64,000 bases of DNA from Kryptolebias marmoratus (GCF_001649575.2 NC_051452.1:14258342-14322341); one strand, 5' to 3'. Counted from the first letter of the stretch, positions 12,438 through 22,257 are shown. The notes: a model not told the origin generated them from the sequence alone. Made by a program: numbers and translations.

Positions 12438-14895
12438 TTTTATTTGTATAGCACATTTCAGCAGCAAGGCATTTCAAGGTGCTTTACATAATTAAAAAAC
12501 AAAATAAAAACAGCATGTGACAATGAATAAACAGTAAGAAAGAGACAAACATCAAAAANNNNNNNNNNNNNNNNNNNNNNNNNNNNNNNNNNNNNNNNNN
12601 NNNNNNNNNNNNNNNNNNNNNNNNNNNNNNNNNNNNNNNNNNNNNNNNNNNNNNNNNNNNNNNNNNNNNNNNNNNNNNNNNNNNNNNNNNNNNNNNNNNN
12701 NNNNNNNNNNNNNNNNNNNNNNNNNNNNNNNNNNNNNNNNNNNNNNNNNNNNNNNNNNNNNNNNNNNNNNNNNNNNNNNNNNNNNNNNNNNNNNNNNNNN
12801 NNNNNNNNNNNNNNNNNNNNNNNNNNNNNNNNNNNGTATTGTGGTGCTAAACCGTTCAGTGATTTATAAACTAACAACAGTATTTTAAAGTCTATTCTTT
12901 GAGCTACAGGGAGCCAGTGTAGGGACTTTAAAACTGGTGTTATGTGCTCTATCTTCCTGGTTTTAGTGAGAACACGAGCAGCAGCGGAATAAAAACTGAC
13001 TGACTCAGTTACATTTTACACAGTTACAACATTTAAATACAGCTCACCTCTCTGCTGCTGAAGGTTGGGTGGATTTAAAATCAATATTAAAATCCTTTGA
13101 CCAGTCGCTCTTAAAAGACACACAGCTGGGTTCTGGTTCAGATTTGACTTTCTGAGGGTTCCTGATAGAAAAAACACACTTTATTAAAACTTACATTTCA
13201 TGAAATTCTGCAGCAATAATATTTTTCATTTGTGTATTGACTGTAAGACAACATATTAAAAACAAAAATTCTAAAGTACTGGACAACAAGCTGCATTTAC
13301 TTGGTTGAAGTTAGTTTAAAACCAACCAGTGGCGTGCACAGACATATTTGGGGGCAGGTGCTCAAGTGGAAAAAAAGGACGGCACATGGAACTGACGGCT
13401 GCCTTAGTAGTGTGAGATTTTTACAGGCACCGCTTAAACATCATGTAAATATACCTATTTCAAATCAATAGACATATGCTGTCTGATGTAGATGTGTAAT
13501 GATGTTCAACTCTCAACAGTCAGTTGGTGTCTCTAACAATCAAATTGGCAACAACAGAACAGTGCGCTGCCTGCTGGAGCTGCCTAGAAGACCAACAACT
13601 TTAACATTAAGACCAGTCCCAATACTTGCACTTCCACCCTTGTTCCAAATGCACATTCATGCTGAAGGGTTTGAGTGCGTAGTGTGTCCCAATTCTCCGG
13701 AGTGCTCTTTCACCCCGCCCCCTTTACGTACTACATCCGCCCTCTGGCTAAGCCCACATCTAGACGGACATTAGCAAAGTATTTAACCACAATTCATCGC
13801 TGCATGTGACGTTTTGAATTATTTTCCTCTGCCCTCTGGGGGTTTGGAAAGGGAAACAATAAATAGTCATCACTAACTGTGTTGCTGTCAGCTAAGCTAG
13901 CAACGTGCCTTAACTCTTCTGCAGCTGTCTGAGACATCTCTGCTACAAGTTTACTTTCTCTCAAATGAGGCGTTCTCCTGAAACAGCCAAGCATGCAGGC
14001 ATGAAGAATCGATCTTCACATGGATCCTGCTCCTTCCTATTTATTGACCAATAGGAGAGGAGCTGGACCAAGAAGACAGCCTCCTCATTTGCATAATGAG
14101 GCAGAAATACACACGGTAAAGGAAAAAGAGGAGATGAGGAAATGTAAAAAAAACAAATGCTTGTATAAAGAAAAGGCAAAAGCAAAATATAAACATTACT
14201 TGACAAAAACACATGTGTAAGGAAAAGGAAAAAGAAAATATATTTATTTCTGCTTTTATTTTTAATTATGTCAGTTTCAGTCCTCCATAGTAGGGAGTCT
14301 TATCGGGCAAAATAAAAAAAAGTGGGGCAACTGGTAAAATAGGCTTTTAAATCCAGAAATGGGCCACATGCTATACACTGTAAATAAAAAAAAATAAAAT
14401 AAACCAAAAAAAAAAAAAAACGATTTCAGAGGGGCACTTTTTTGTCCAGAAGATAAAGAGCATGTGCACTAGCACCTAGTGTCTATCTGTGCACATTCCA
14501 GAAACTAACAAACTAGTTTTATTCAGATCCTAATGAGAATATTAACAAAAATGTCTCAGATTGAGCAAAGGGAGGTGGCAGCTGTTATATTTTACACAGT
14601 TACATTTTGATCAGGCTCACCTTGTTGCATATGAAGGTTGGTTGGATTTGAAATCAATAAAACAACCATTTGACATGTTGCTCCTAAAGGACACACAGCT
14701 GGGTTCAGGTTCAGGTTTCTTCCTAAGAATAAAGACAGTGTGTTGATGTGAGAGCTGAGCTCTGACATGGAGAAGAGTCATGGACACTTAGAGATGGTCA
14801 TCTCACCTCTGATCTTTGCTCTGGCTCTCATGTTCCCCACACAGAGACGTTTTAGAGGGAGGGACTCCCTCCTCTCTGTCCTCACACTGATCCAT
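5004..14895 (-). CDS. NLRC3-like (NLR-C) receptor, gene A; 8 exons, gapped, 3' end not found
   Basis: Coding exons on the minus strand, all with AG/GT borders and matching phases: 14895-14807, 14722-14621, 13161-13048, 8409-8331, 8169-7950, 7857-5926, 5718-5545 and 5177-5004. The product would be a cytosolic NLR protein: short N-terminus starting [10 protein letters not shown], two acidic modules with PEPSCVSF, a VDQQSSEVP linker, FISNA, NACHT with Walker A (7544-7567) and Walker B (7073-7096), then leucine-rich repeats. Fish NLR-C proteins bind nucleotide and are thought to act in innate sensing. The N gaps at 7123-7505 and 6220-6301 break the frame in print only; the paralogue gene B has about 126 and 205 bp at these places, so the N counts are not real lengths. 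No stop is seen in the visible exons. The paralogue diverges from it head to head at 49.7 kb. Confidence 0.85.
5545..5718 (-). CDS. Gene A exon 7, LRR exon
   Basis: 174 bp, phase 2 on both sides, the standard LRR exon size in this family. It encodes [18 protein letters not shown] and [19 protein letters not shown], two leucine-rich repeats of the ribonuclease-inhibitor type. Confidence 0.85.
5926..7857 (-). CDS. Gene A exon 6, FISNA-NACHT exon
   Basis: The large exon typical of fish NLR-C genes. It begins at a TTTCAG acceptor, encodes [15 protein letters not shown], then [21 protein letters not shown] (Walker A, 7544-7567), FIFDGLDE (Walker B, 7073-7096) and [15 protein letters not shown], and ends VVKASNKA in phase 2 at a GTAAGT donor. 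Two gaps sit inside: 7123-7505 removes the part between Walker A and B, and 6220-6301 removes the region before [11 protein letters not shown]. After the second gap the reading frame continues in another printed frame, which is an effect of the N count and not evidence of a frameshift. Confidence 0.88.
6220..6301. other. Assembly gap inside gene A NACHT exon (82 N)
   Basis: Estimated-size gap. In gene B the corresponding interval is about 205 bp. Confidence 0.9.
7123..7505. other. Assembly gap inside gene A NACHT exon (383 N)
   Basis: Estimated-size gap. In gene B the corresponding interval between the Walker motifs is about 126 bp. Confidence 0.9.
7950..8169 (-). CDS. Gene A exon 5, start of FISNA region
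   Basis: 220 bp, phase 0 in, phase 1 out. It encodes [18 protein letters not shown], a Glu/Arg-rich charged stretch, then [18 protein letters not shown]. This helical region precedes NACHT in fish NLR-C proteins. Confidence 0.85.
8331..8409 (-). CDS. Gene A exon 4, linker before FISNA
   Basis: 79 bp, phase 2 in, phase 0 out. It encodes [16 protein letters not shown] and ends LDSIFM at a GTATGT donor. The gene B counterpart at 51631-51703 is two codons shorter. Confidence 0.8.
8410..9404. other. Gene A intron sequence, no gene
   Basis: No exon or repeat family recognised. The part close to the exon (8417-8650) has a clear counterpart upstream of the matching exon in gene B (51380-51620), so it is conserved paralogous intron. 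Confidence 0.5.
9405..11277 (+). mobile_element. Rex3 (RTE-clade) LINE, truncated copy
   Basis: Broken plus-strand frames encode an RTE-type reverse transcriptase: [12 protein letters not shown], then [54 protein letters not shown], the catalytic [19 protein letters not shown] and [13 protein letters not shown]. Position 10206-10225 fits the conserved site used to amplify Rex3 in fish. The apurinic endonuclease domain and the C-terminus after IERSHS are missing; there is a frameshift near 10095 and a short loss between MDRISR and the FADD box. It is a dead copy in the intron between gene A exons 3 and 4. Confidence 0.85.
11278..12405. other. Gene A intron sequence, no gene
   Basis: AT-rich intronic DNA. 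It holds an ACAATAAAGCTTATTTGATT stretch near 11990 that looks like a retroelement 3' tail. I see no exon with supporting splice sites. Confidence 0.5.
12406..13015 (-). mobile_element. L2-like LINE 3' end, minus strand, with internal gap
   Basis: The minus strand carries the C-terminal L2-type motif [10 protein letters not shown] next to the gap and ends with the common fish tail TGTGCTATACAAATAAA followed by a (TTGA)n-type run. The upstream part (12836-13010) reads, inverted, as the reverse transcriptase C-terminus. A 277-N gap (12559-12835) removes the middle. It lies in the long intron of gene A. Confidence 0.7.
13048..13161 (-). CDS. Gene A exon 3, acidic PEPSCVSF module
   Basis: 114 bp, phase 2 on both sides (acceptor CTATCAG, donor GTGAGC). 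It encodes [18 protein letters not shown] and then [12 protein letters not shown]. Gene B has the same-length exon at 51106-51219. Confidence 0.8.
13327..14501. mobile_element. hAT-type DNA transposon, non-autonomous or decayed, in a gene A intron
   Basis: It starts CAGTGGCGTGCACAGACA and ends with a decayed inverse of the same terminus (ATCTGTGCACATTCCAG). It is flanked by an 8-bp target duplication with one mismatch, AAACCAAC (13319-13326) and AAACTAAC (14502-14509). An 8-bp duplication and this terminus are typical of hAT elements. No transposase frame is recognisable. It separates gene A exons 2 and 3. Confidence 0.75.
13611..13790 (+). repeat. MITE-like repeat nested in the hAT element
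   Basis: About 180 bp starting near GACCAGTCCCAATACTTG, with a GAGTGCGTAGTGTGTCCCAA core. A second, inverse copy lies at 15805-16007. It is probably a short non-coding DNA transposon; the superfamily is not determined. Confidence 0.5.
14621..14722 (-). CDS. Gene A exon 2, acidic PEPSCVSF module
   Basis: 102 bp, phase 2 on both sides, acceptor TTCTTAG and donor GTGAGC. It encodes one of the repeated ~35-residue modules found between the start exon and FISNA in fish NLR-C genes ([11 protein letters not shown]...IDFKSNQPS). The matching position in gene B is decayed. Confidence 0.75.
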
Positions 14896-14944
14896 GCTGC
14901 TGAATTCACATCCACATCAGCTCACACACACTTTCTACCTTCCC
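14807..14944 (-). CDS. Gene A first coding exon with 5'UTR part
   Basis: The acceptor is at 14945/14944 (CTGCAG before GGGAAGG); the ATG is at 14895-14893. It encodes [20 protein letters not shown] and on to ...SKDQ, the standard N-terminus of fish NLRC3-like genes, and ends in phase 2 at a GTGAGA donor. Gene B has the same exon at 49665-49802. Confidence 0.85.
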
Positions 14945-15240
14945 CTGCAGAGGAAACATAAATCATTCATCTGCACCTCAACTCTAATCATCCTTTCCAT
15001 CATTTGTGCTGTAAAAAGATCAGCTGCTCCTCCTCTGATTGGCTCTTCGTCTCTGTTTCATCTCAGTGTCAGCTGAATGCGATCAGACAGCAGAGTGAGG
15101 CAGAGGAAGCTGCCATCAGCTGCTGTACTTCTACTATCAGTCCACTAGATGGAGTCATGGAGCTGCAGCCCAGCACACACACATTTCCACTCACTGACAC
15201 ACTGATTGACTTTGAATGGACACTTCAGTCCGTTCAATGA
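14945..15240 (-). promoter_or_regulatory. Putative upstream region of gene A
   Basis: It lies directly upstream of the first coding exon. An inverse CCAAT-type box (GATTGG, 15037-15042) is present on the appropriate strand. A 5' non-coding exon must lie at or above 15.0 kb, since the coding exon begins with an acceptor. The promoter assignment is inference. Confidence 0.3.
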
Positions 15241-15474
15241 TAAACAACAACACTGATTTTCTGACAGTTTCTGAGAGTCAGCTGCAGATCAGTTACTTGG
15301 AGCTGAACTGATGCTTTTACCGTCTTTAATCTGGGATTGTATTTAACAGACTTTAAATTCAGAATCGTCCCATGTTTGAAACTAAAAAGACACATTCATT
15401 TTTAAATCTTCGGTAAAATCTGTTTTTTCTGTAATTTTAGGAAACAACATAAATCCATTTATTGATAATAAATG

Positions 15475-15775
15475 AAACACTTTGACTTTTGAGACATGAT
15501 TCAAAGAAGACTCTCTGGCTCCTCTCTCACAGGCTGTTACATTTTATGTCAACCTAAAGAGAAAACACATCACTGAATCACAAACTGTGTGACCTCTAAC
15601 CAATTAGGAACGATGCCCACTGGGTGTCTGTAGAAGCAAGGACAGCTCAAAACTGAAGAAAATGAAAGGATCTCAGGAACATAAATCACAACAACAATGA
15701 AAACCTGCAAAGAAATATAAAAACTTATCTATGTTTAGAATGAAGGAGAACGTCCACAATGTCTCTGCAGAGCCT
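15475..15775 (+). repeat. Duplicated block S, copy 1
   Basis: About 300 bp matched in inverse orientation at 30905-31195; the shared part includes ACCCACTGGGTGTCTGTAG-like and AACATAAATCACAACAACAA stretches. It lies ~600 bp upstream of the start codon of gene A, so it is part of the NLR 5' flank in this copy. Confidence 0.7.
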
Positions 15776-15804
15776 AATAATAATAATAAAAAAAATCAAA
15801 ACGT

Positions 15805-16007
15805 GGGTAAATACTTCTCCGAAGTCCGAAGTCTGCCTGAATGCGGGCTTAGCCGAAGGCCAGATGTAGTACACAAAGGGGCGGGGCTAAAAATCACGCT
15901 GGAGAATTGGGACACACTACGCACTCAAACCTTTCAGCAAGAACGCACATTTGAAGGACACGAGGGTGGAACGAGGGTGGAAGTGCGAGTATTGGGACCG
16001 GGCCCAA
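15805..16007 (-). repeat. MITE-like repeat, second copy
   Basis: Inverse copy of 13611-13790, ending at GTATTGGGACCGGGCCC, directly against the truncated Gypsy LTR that begins at 16008. Confidence 0.5.
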
Positions 16008-16496
16008 CTACAGATATCCTTCCTCCATCTTATCTCTTCTTTTTCTCCCTTCCACACAGTCTAATTCACATACACCACCTAGTGGTAAACACAACATTCC
16101 CCCCTTACTTGAAAAGATTGCATGTATCCATTTAACATATCGTTAACATAGGCTTAGGTGTAATCAAATTAGGTAGTTACTTAAGTACTAAAAACAAACA
16201 AAAATATTCAGTTAACCTGTATTATTTAACTCTTACACTTGAAGTCATTATAGAACAGAATTACCAATGTAAAATACATTGGAAAATAGCATCTAGGTAT
16301 CTGTAAATCAACTTTTACCCTTAAAATAAGTTTGCCTGAACTTTAAACATGTAACACAATCATTTACTTATTTTTTCCTTTCCTTTATTTTAACCTGGTT
16401 GAAAGTCCTAGCAGCTCTAGCACTCTTTCTTTGAACCACAGATCCATGCTTTTCTGGTTTGGTTATTTTAAGTGGGACATCTGCAGAATAGCGTGA
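16008..16496 (-). mobile_element. 3' end of a Ty3/Gypsy element: end of pol, polypurine tract, partial LTR
   Basis: Positions 16008-16104 match the inner ~94 bp of the LTR at 36321-36502 with scattered differences. On the minus strand the LTR start (TGTTGTG) is preceded by a purine run (AAGGGGGGAA), the expected polypurine tract. Upstream of it the minus strand encodes LSRYSADVPLKITKP and further basic residues to about 16380, a plausible C-terminus of Gypsy pol. The body of an element of this family, lacking its 3' end, lies at 32641-36502. The outer LTR half is missing, replaced by the MITE-like repeat. Confidence 0.65.
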
Positions 16497-16653
16497 AAGT
16501 CGTTGGTTACGTATTGTAACCCCAGATTCTATGAGTATAGGCGCAGCCCTTTAAGTCTATCGCTAGTGGGTTTATCCCTTCGCGCGCAGCGCAGCACTGA
16601 AAACTTTAGTCCACGCCCACCTGCTGTGTGGGCCCCACCCCGGTCCGTATAAA
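16497..16653 (-). mobile_element. DIRS-like element terminus, cut by gap
   Basis: It starts GTTGGTTACGTATTGTAACC and contains a GGGGCCCACACAGCAGGTGG-type stretch on the minus strand. It is nearly identical, in inverse orientation, to 32520-32640, which precedes a DIRS ORF1. Inverted terminal repeats are a hallmark of DIRS retrotransposons. The inner side ends at a 100-N gap. Confidence 0.65.
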
Positions 16654-16753
16654 NNNNNNNNNNNNNNNNNNNNNNNNNNNNNNNNNNNNNNNNNNNNNNN
16701 NNNNNNNNNNNNNNNNNNNNNNNNNNNNNNNNNNNNNNNNNNNNNNNNNNNNN
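16654..16753. other. Assembly gap, 100 N
   Basis: Placeholder-length gap. DIRS sequence lies on the left and block T on the right, so continuity is doubtful. Confidence 0.95.
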
Positions 16754-17042
16754 CTGGTTCTTCAGTGTTTCTGTGTTGAGTTTGATGTAAAGAGTCTCCT
16801 TCTGGCAGAGAAACCCTCTCACTGTTGGACAGATAGTTCAGTCTGTACATGTCTGTCTCTTTCACTCAGAAACACGTTTTCAGATTCATGGATTCAATCT
16901 GTTTCTTTCTGAAACTCTTCGAAATAATTCCTTGGAAACTTCTTCCTCTTCCAGTCCTTTGAAGATGGAAGCTGGGATTATTCCAGGATCCAGATGTTGT
17001 TTTTCTGTCTGGTTCCAGTCGAAGCTTCCCAGTGCATATCAG
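16754..17042 (-). repeat. Duplicated block T, copy 2
   Basis: Inverse copy of 1660-1965. It starts at the gap with CTGGTTC, the exact complement of where copy 1 stops. The copy is interrupted at 17042 by an LTR-like insertion. Confidence 0.75.
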
Positions 17043-17402
17043 TGTCAGGGTTTTTATTTATTTAACCTGCTAAAAAGAATCACACCGGCGAGTAATATTT
17101 GTCTTTATGAAGGCCTTCGCAAAGAGGAGAAATTCCACTACAGCTCCTAACAGCGTGCTGTCCAGGAAGTTCTGCCCCTCCACTTGGGCTTTCTTTTTAT
17201 TTAAAAGAAGAAGAAATAAGAAGAAAAAGGGGTTGATCTGAGCAAGCCAAGGCCAGTTCTGATCCTAGCAAAAACACATAACACATCACTGTTTGGGAGA
17301 GCCAGATGGTGTGGCGCCCGCCGGCCCGCCGTCTGACCTTAGTGTGTCACGTAGGCAGTGTTACACATGAGCACAAAGGCTGATAATGTAAAAACCCTAA
17401 CA
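17043..17402 (-). repeat. LTR-like sequence, probable solo LTR
   Basis: 360 bp with inverted ends TGTCAGGGTTTTTA and TAAAAACCCTAACA (one mismatch), so TG...CA. On the minus strand a TTTAAATAAAAAG box lies mid-element and AAATAAATAAAAA near its end. No matching 5-bp target duplication is seen (ATCAG against TTCCC), so the boundaries or the class may be wrong. Confidence 0.45.
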
Positions 17403-18991
17403 TTCCCTGTCGTGTTTGTCTGAAGCTCACTTCAACTGAGACAATTCAGTTCCTGTCAGCTGCAGTTAGTTTGCTGCACATGTGACAAACTGGGAGATCA
17501 GAGAGGAATCACTGAGCTGCAGTCAGACAAGATGAATTTACAAACTGCTCCGAGATCTTCACACATTATTGTCCAATGAACAGAAGTTTGGTGTGCAGCC
17601 AGGCTTTATTCTGAGGTTTCTTCACTTCCTGTTAGAGTCAGCCAATCACAAGCAGACTTCCAATACATATGTATCATTATTTAAATGGACTTTTCAGTCG
17701 TCTGTCAGGAGTTTATGAATGCATTTTCATTAAATGAAAATGTGAAAAACATGAATTTAAAAAAAAATAAATTATTTTAACCCTTTTTGCGTGTGTTTTA
17801 GATTGACTAAAAGTAAGTTTAAAGAAAGTTTTTTACAAGAGGTGAAGTCTTACATCTTTGCTGATGATTGGGAGGGGAAACATATTTACCTCAATGCAGT
17901 GATAATTTGCTGTCTGAGGCAGTGCAGAGTTATGGATCCTCACTGAGCAGAGGGAGTGATTTTATTTGCCACCGGGTGGCTGCGCTCCAGTGATAAAAGA
18001 GGTTCACCCTGAAAAGAAGGCAATAGCAGCAGTGATGTTTGGGGTTTATTTTGTCAAGCTGCCAGCATCCTACAAGGTGAGAGAAAGGAAGCGAAAATTC
18101 ATAATCCAGGCGGGAGACATGAGGTCAGAGATAATGAAAAGAAGACAAGGAAGTTTATACTTCACAATACATTAGACATCCGATCTCGGTGACATGGCTG
18201 CAAAATTTTCTTTTTCTCATGGACATTTAATACTCAAAGAGAAGAGGTCTTGGTAAGCCCTCCCACTGCAGCACACGTCACGAACAAAGCATATAAGCAA
18301 CAACACAGAGAGAGAACAATCAAGGAGAGCTTATTATTTTCAGTTCATGTATGAGTTGAAGGAAGAGAAGAACAAGTTGTAGGAAGATGATCTGGTATTT
18401 CTCTTGGTAACCCCAGAGATGGGAAAAATAATTAAAAAGCACAACAGCCGGCTTTTGGAAGTGAAGCAGTTGAAGTGAAATGACAGCCTGAGATATTCCA
18501 AATAAACAGTTCTGACCAATCACACAATACTTGGTTCAAACCGCAGCAAGACAATAGGTCTGCCTGGAGGTTGTGCACTGAACCGGTTCATGGAGGCAGG
18601 GCAAGAACAAAACATGTCATTCAAACACATCAGCAAGAAACAATTCCATCATTAAGTCTAAATCAGCTTTAAGGAAGGACCCAAAGTGATGGAGAAAGCA
18701 GAGGGAGGGGGTATTTCATACCTCATGAGATGCACTGCAGGAGGCAGGACAGGAAATGGGGTACCACACAAAAAAAGATTATAAAGTCACTTAGACATTT
18801 AGGGAAAGATGGAAAAGTAACTTGTAAAAGTTTAGTTCAGGGCTGTAAATAGTTTTGTTGTGAAACATGATTTACTAAAATTAGTTTAGTTTTTTATGTA
18901 GATAAAATGAGAAAAAACAAAAAAGCCAAAATTATGATCAAATAACATGTAAACAGTTTTATTCAGACTTGTGTAAATGAATTTTGATATT
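17403..18991. other. No gene recognised
   Basis: Long stretch without a credible exon or known repeat. It has short open frames only, with no domain similarity I can name. Confidence 0.5.
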
Positions 18992-18996
18992 TTCTG

Positions 18997-19429
18997 TGTC
19001 CGGTTGGGAGGAGAGAGCGGCGAACCCAATGTGCAGACTCATCTAAAATGATTTATTTTAAAATAAAAGAACAACAACAAAAAGCTGACAAGGCAGCAAA
19101 ACCAAACAATAATGAAAATCCAAAACGTGGCATGAATGACAAGGCAGTACATGTAAGCGACAATGGACCAGCAAGTACATGGAGGAAATGACCAGGTTTT
19201 AAAAGCAGAGGGTGATTAGGGAAAGTGGGCACAGGTGAGTGATTACTAACTAGGAGCAGGTGGAGATGGGCGTGGCAGGAAAGCAAACGATAACAGAGGA
19301 CAAGACACAAGAAACAAAGACTGAGCAAAGCCCAGACTAAACATAAAGGCAACTAATTAACAAAATAAAAGAAACAATAAACCCAAACTGGAACATGAAT
19401 CAGGAACACAAGAACCACAAATCCTGACA
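18997..19429 (-). repeat. Solo LTR, 433 bp, with 5-bp target duplication
   Basis: Ends TGTCCGG...CCTGACA give TG...CA with short inverted termini. It is flanked by a perfect 5-bp duplication TTCTG (18992-18996 and 19430-19434). On the minus strand an AAATAAATCATTTTA poly(A) region lies near the 3' end. These are the marks of a solo LTR left by recombination of an LTR retrotransposon; 5 bp fits Ty3/Gypsy. The fragment at 1-272 is related. Confidence 0.8.
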
Positions 19430-19434
19430 TTCTG

Positions 19435-20377
19435 TACATAAATTTAGACATTTTATGTTATTTTTTGTGATATGCAAATGACTGATTTTCTTTTTTTATG
19501 TAAAAATGATGACAATAAAATATAAAAAAGTTATATAACATGAACATTTTCTTAACGGTTGTGTATATGAATTTAGAAAAAGATTATAATAAAAAACAAA
19601 AACTGTAAAAATGTTTGAAATCCATTATGTGTTAAAAGTTGTGTGATCTTTTATGATAGAGTGGCATCGCCAGTAATGTCGTCAGATGCAAATTAGACTA
19701 TTCAATTTATTATTTTCATAAACTTGAACACATTATTTCTCTCATTTACATTATTCCTCCATTTCTCATCATTTTTATGCTACAGTCTTTTGAAATATTC
19801 TTGTCAAAAATGTGATTTTTATATAACTGCAGCGTCATATTATTGTTGTATCATCATTTACAACAGTGTTCAATCGAAATATTTATTTTATTCTTAAGGA
19901 TTTAAAAAAATCTTTTACATTCTTTGTCTTTAACCCAAAAAGTCTTCTAAATATCTGAAATCTTGTGCTTTAATTGTTCTAAACCTTTTCACAAAATAAA
20001 ATATTGGACTTTTATTTGGATCACTGTCAATCAATCTATTTCAGTTTCTTTATTTTACATTTTGAACTTTTCATCTCACTTATGCAGATTTCAATCATTT
20101 GATCTGAACAGTTTTGTACATTAATCACAGATAAACAGGGTCTGAGGCTCATTTTGATTTTCTCTCCACTGACAGGAAAGCTCCGAGTTTTTAAAGCTGA
20201 TCAGTGAAGGAGAAGTTAGATTATGAGTGGGACTGGTGGATTATTCAGCTGCCTGCTGATTACCTGACTTAGTTAGTTACTTGTTTTTATGATTTTATAA
20301 GCAATCTTTATTAAACCAAACCAGTTCAAAGGTTCAGAATGTTTCTTGTAGTTATCACGGGCAATCAGAAAAGTCTG
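19435..20377. other. AT-rich, no gene
   Basis: No exon or element recognised. Sequence at 20097-20125 recurs inverted at 1403. Confidence 0.5.
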
Positions 20378-20500
20378 TTTGTCTGTTAGCAAAATATGTC
20401 ATGAACCAATGGAGGGATGTTTTTGAAACTCTCAGAAAGTAATCACTGGAGGTACATCTGATTATCTTTTGGAGTCAACCTGATTTAAGATGGCCGCCAC
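20378..20500 (+). repeat. R repeat, one unit
   Basis: Unit with the conserved start TGTCTGTTAGCAAAATAT, a central TTTTGGAGTCAACC and AAGATGGCCGCCACAG. See the R clusters at 27.2-28.1, 36.9-38.1 and 41.4-42.0 kb. Confidence 0.65.
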
Positions 20501-20514
20501 AGTCAGCCGATCTC

Positions 20515-21725
20515 AGTCCTGGATCAGTTTTTCGGTCTGGTTTGGTCTCAGGTAGAGATGGACAGGAAGTGATCTGACGATGAGACTCAGACAGAACCTG
20601 AGACTCCATGTTTCCATTCTTTTTAAACTTGAGGAGCTTTAATTCAGCCGTTCATGCTGTGAATGAAATCAGTTTAAATGTAAAAGTTTATTCTCTATTA
20701 AAGCTCTCTGCACAGCCCTGTTCAGCACTAAAGCAGACAGAAAATCAGAGAGTTCACATAGAAACTCTGAGGAAGGAGCAGCTGGACCAAACTGAAGCAC
20801 AAACACAGCAGCTTTTGGGGATTTCCACTAAATGGGCTTTTTTAGCTGAGTCAGCAGTTTAGAGACTTGGTCTCCATGGAAACCGTCAGATGAGAGTCTT
20901 TGGTGGTTTTTGGCTTTTGGTTGTCAGTTCTGTCCCAGAATGTTGGTCTGTGGCTCCATGAAGAGCCACCATGAGTCCACGGCTCTGATTTAAGAGACAG
21001 CAGAAGTCTCTGGGACATCTCCTTAAAATATGGACTAACGTGTTCTGAACTCCAAAAAGCTGACAGGTTGTTGTTCTGACGTTCCTGCAGTGAGAAAGGA
21101 TCATTTACTTTAAAGAACCACAACAAAATTAATGTGTTCAGAAGACAAGAAGATGGAGAAATGAGCAGAAAATGTCCCCTGGGACACATTTCTTCCTGGA
21201 CGATCCCAGCAGAGAGACAGCTCCACGTTCACAAGGAGCACAGAGTCCAAACTGGAGAGGCCACTGGAACCAGAGCTGCTGATGTGGCTGCAGAAAGCTT
21301 CATCAGCAGTGGTGTCCTCTAATGCCCCGAGCCAAACTGAGAGACACGGTGTGGAGCGTTGGACACAAAGTCAGGGGACATCATGTCCAGTCTGCTGCCA
21401 TTCCAGCTCCAAGTTGGACCAGATCCAACTTCCCCTTGCCACTGAGCGCAGACGTTCTAGTGTCCAGTGGGAACAATCAGCAGCTCGCTGCTCAGCTTGT
21501 GAACGCTGACGAAGCTCGGCTGCAGAGAGATCCTTGGATCAGACACTTGTGATGGCAGCCAGACGTCTGACAGGAAGCAGCTGAAGAGGAGGACAAGTCC
21601 AAAGACATCCAACAGCTCGGAGGAAACATTTTGTGTTGGAAACAGAAATACCTGCAACCTCTTGTTGTCAAAATGTCTTTATGCTGCCACTGAACAGTAG
21701 AAAGAAGAATATTATGTTTTTTGAC
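20515..21725 (+). repeat. Duplicated block P, copy 1
   Basis: About 1.2 kb duplicated in inverse orientation at 38140-39387, with its last ~370 bp duplicated directly at 22258-22625. Several short frames are shared between copies on both strands, but none shows a domain, so coding is not supported. It is interrupted at 21726 by a hAT-like insertion. Confidence 0.75.
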
Positions 21726-22157
21726 CAGGGACGTGCAGTCAGGGGAGGCAGAGCCTCACCTGTCATCATGACAAGAAAAAAAAATGATATCATAAAATGA
21801 TTATTAATATTTGTCCACTGATCTTTATGTATGACTAATTTTCGAACATTTTTATAGTCAAAATCACTAAAATTGCTAAAATTGCATATTTCCTGTTCAA
21901 ATACAAGGTGAAACGTGAGGTGCGGCAGCAACGAGCCTCACCTCACCTCAAAATGCCCAATCCATCACAAACACACACACACACACACAAATGTTATGTC
22001 TCTCTATCTTTCCATTGACTTCCATTCATTTCTACACCCTAACTACAGCCTAACCCTAACCATTACCAGTACATACCTAACCCTAAACCAAACCTAAACT
22101 CAATTCACACCGNTAGTCCTAAACCTAACCCCTAACCCAAAAACATCATTTCTCCTC
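21726..22157 (+). mobile_element. hAT-like start followed by simple repeats, cut by gap
   Basis: It starts CAGGGACGTGCAGTCAGGGG, a common fish hAT terminus, at a point where the other P copies continue uninterrupted, so it is an insertion. It continues into a (CA)n run (about 21967-21989) and degenerate CCTAACCCTAA units (22030-22145). The right end is lost in the gap. Confidence 0.5.
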
Positions 22158-22257
22158 NNNNNNNNNNNNNNNNNNNNNNNNNNNNNNNNNNNNNNNNNNN
22201 NNNNNNNNNNNNNNNNNNNNNNNNNNNNNNNNNNNNNNNNNNNNNNNNNNNNNNNNN
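22158..22257. other. Assembly gap, 100 N
   Basis: Placeholder-length gap with copies of block P on both sides. Confidence 0.95.

Noticed and set aside
20608..21657. Several 60-112 codon frames in block P on both strands
   Set aside because: Shared between copies only because the DNA is duplicated; frames overlap on both strands and no domain is recognisable.
22030..22145. True telomere end
   Set aside because: Units are irregular and mixed with other sequence, and coding DNA lies on both sides of the region.
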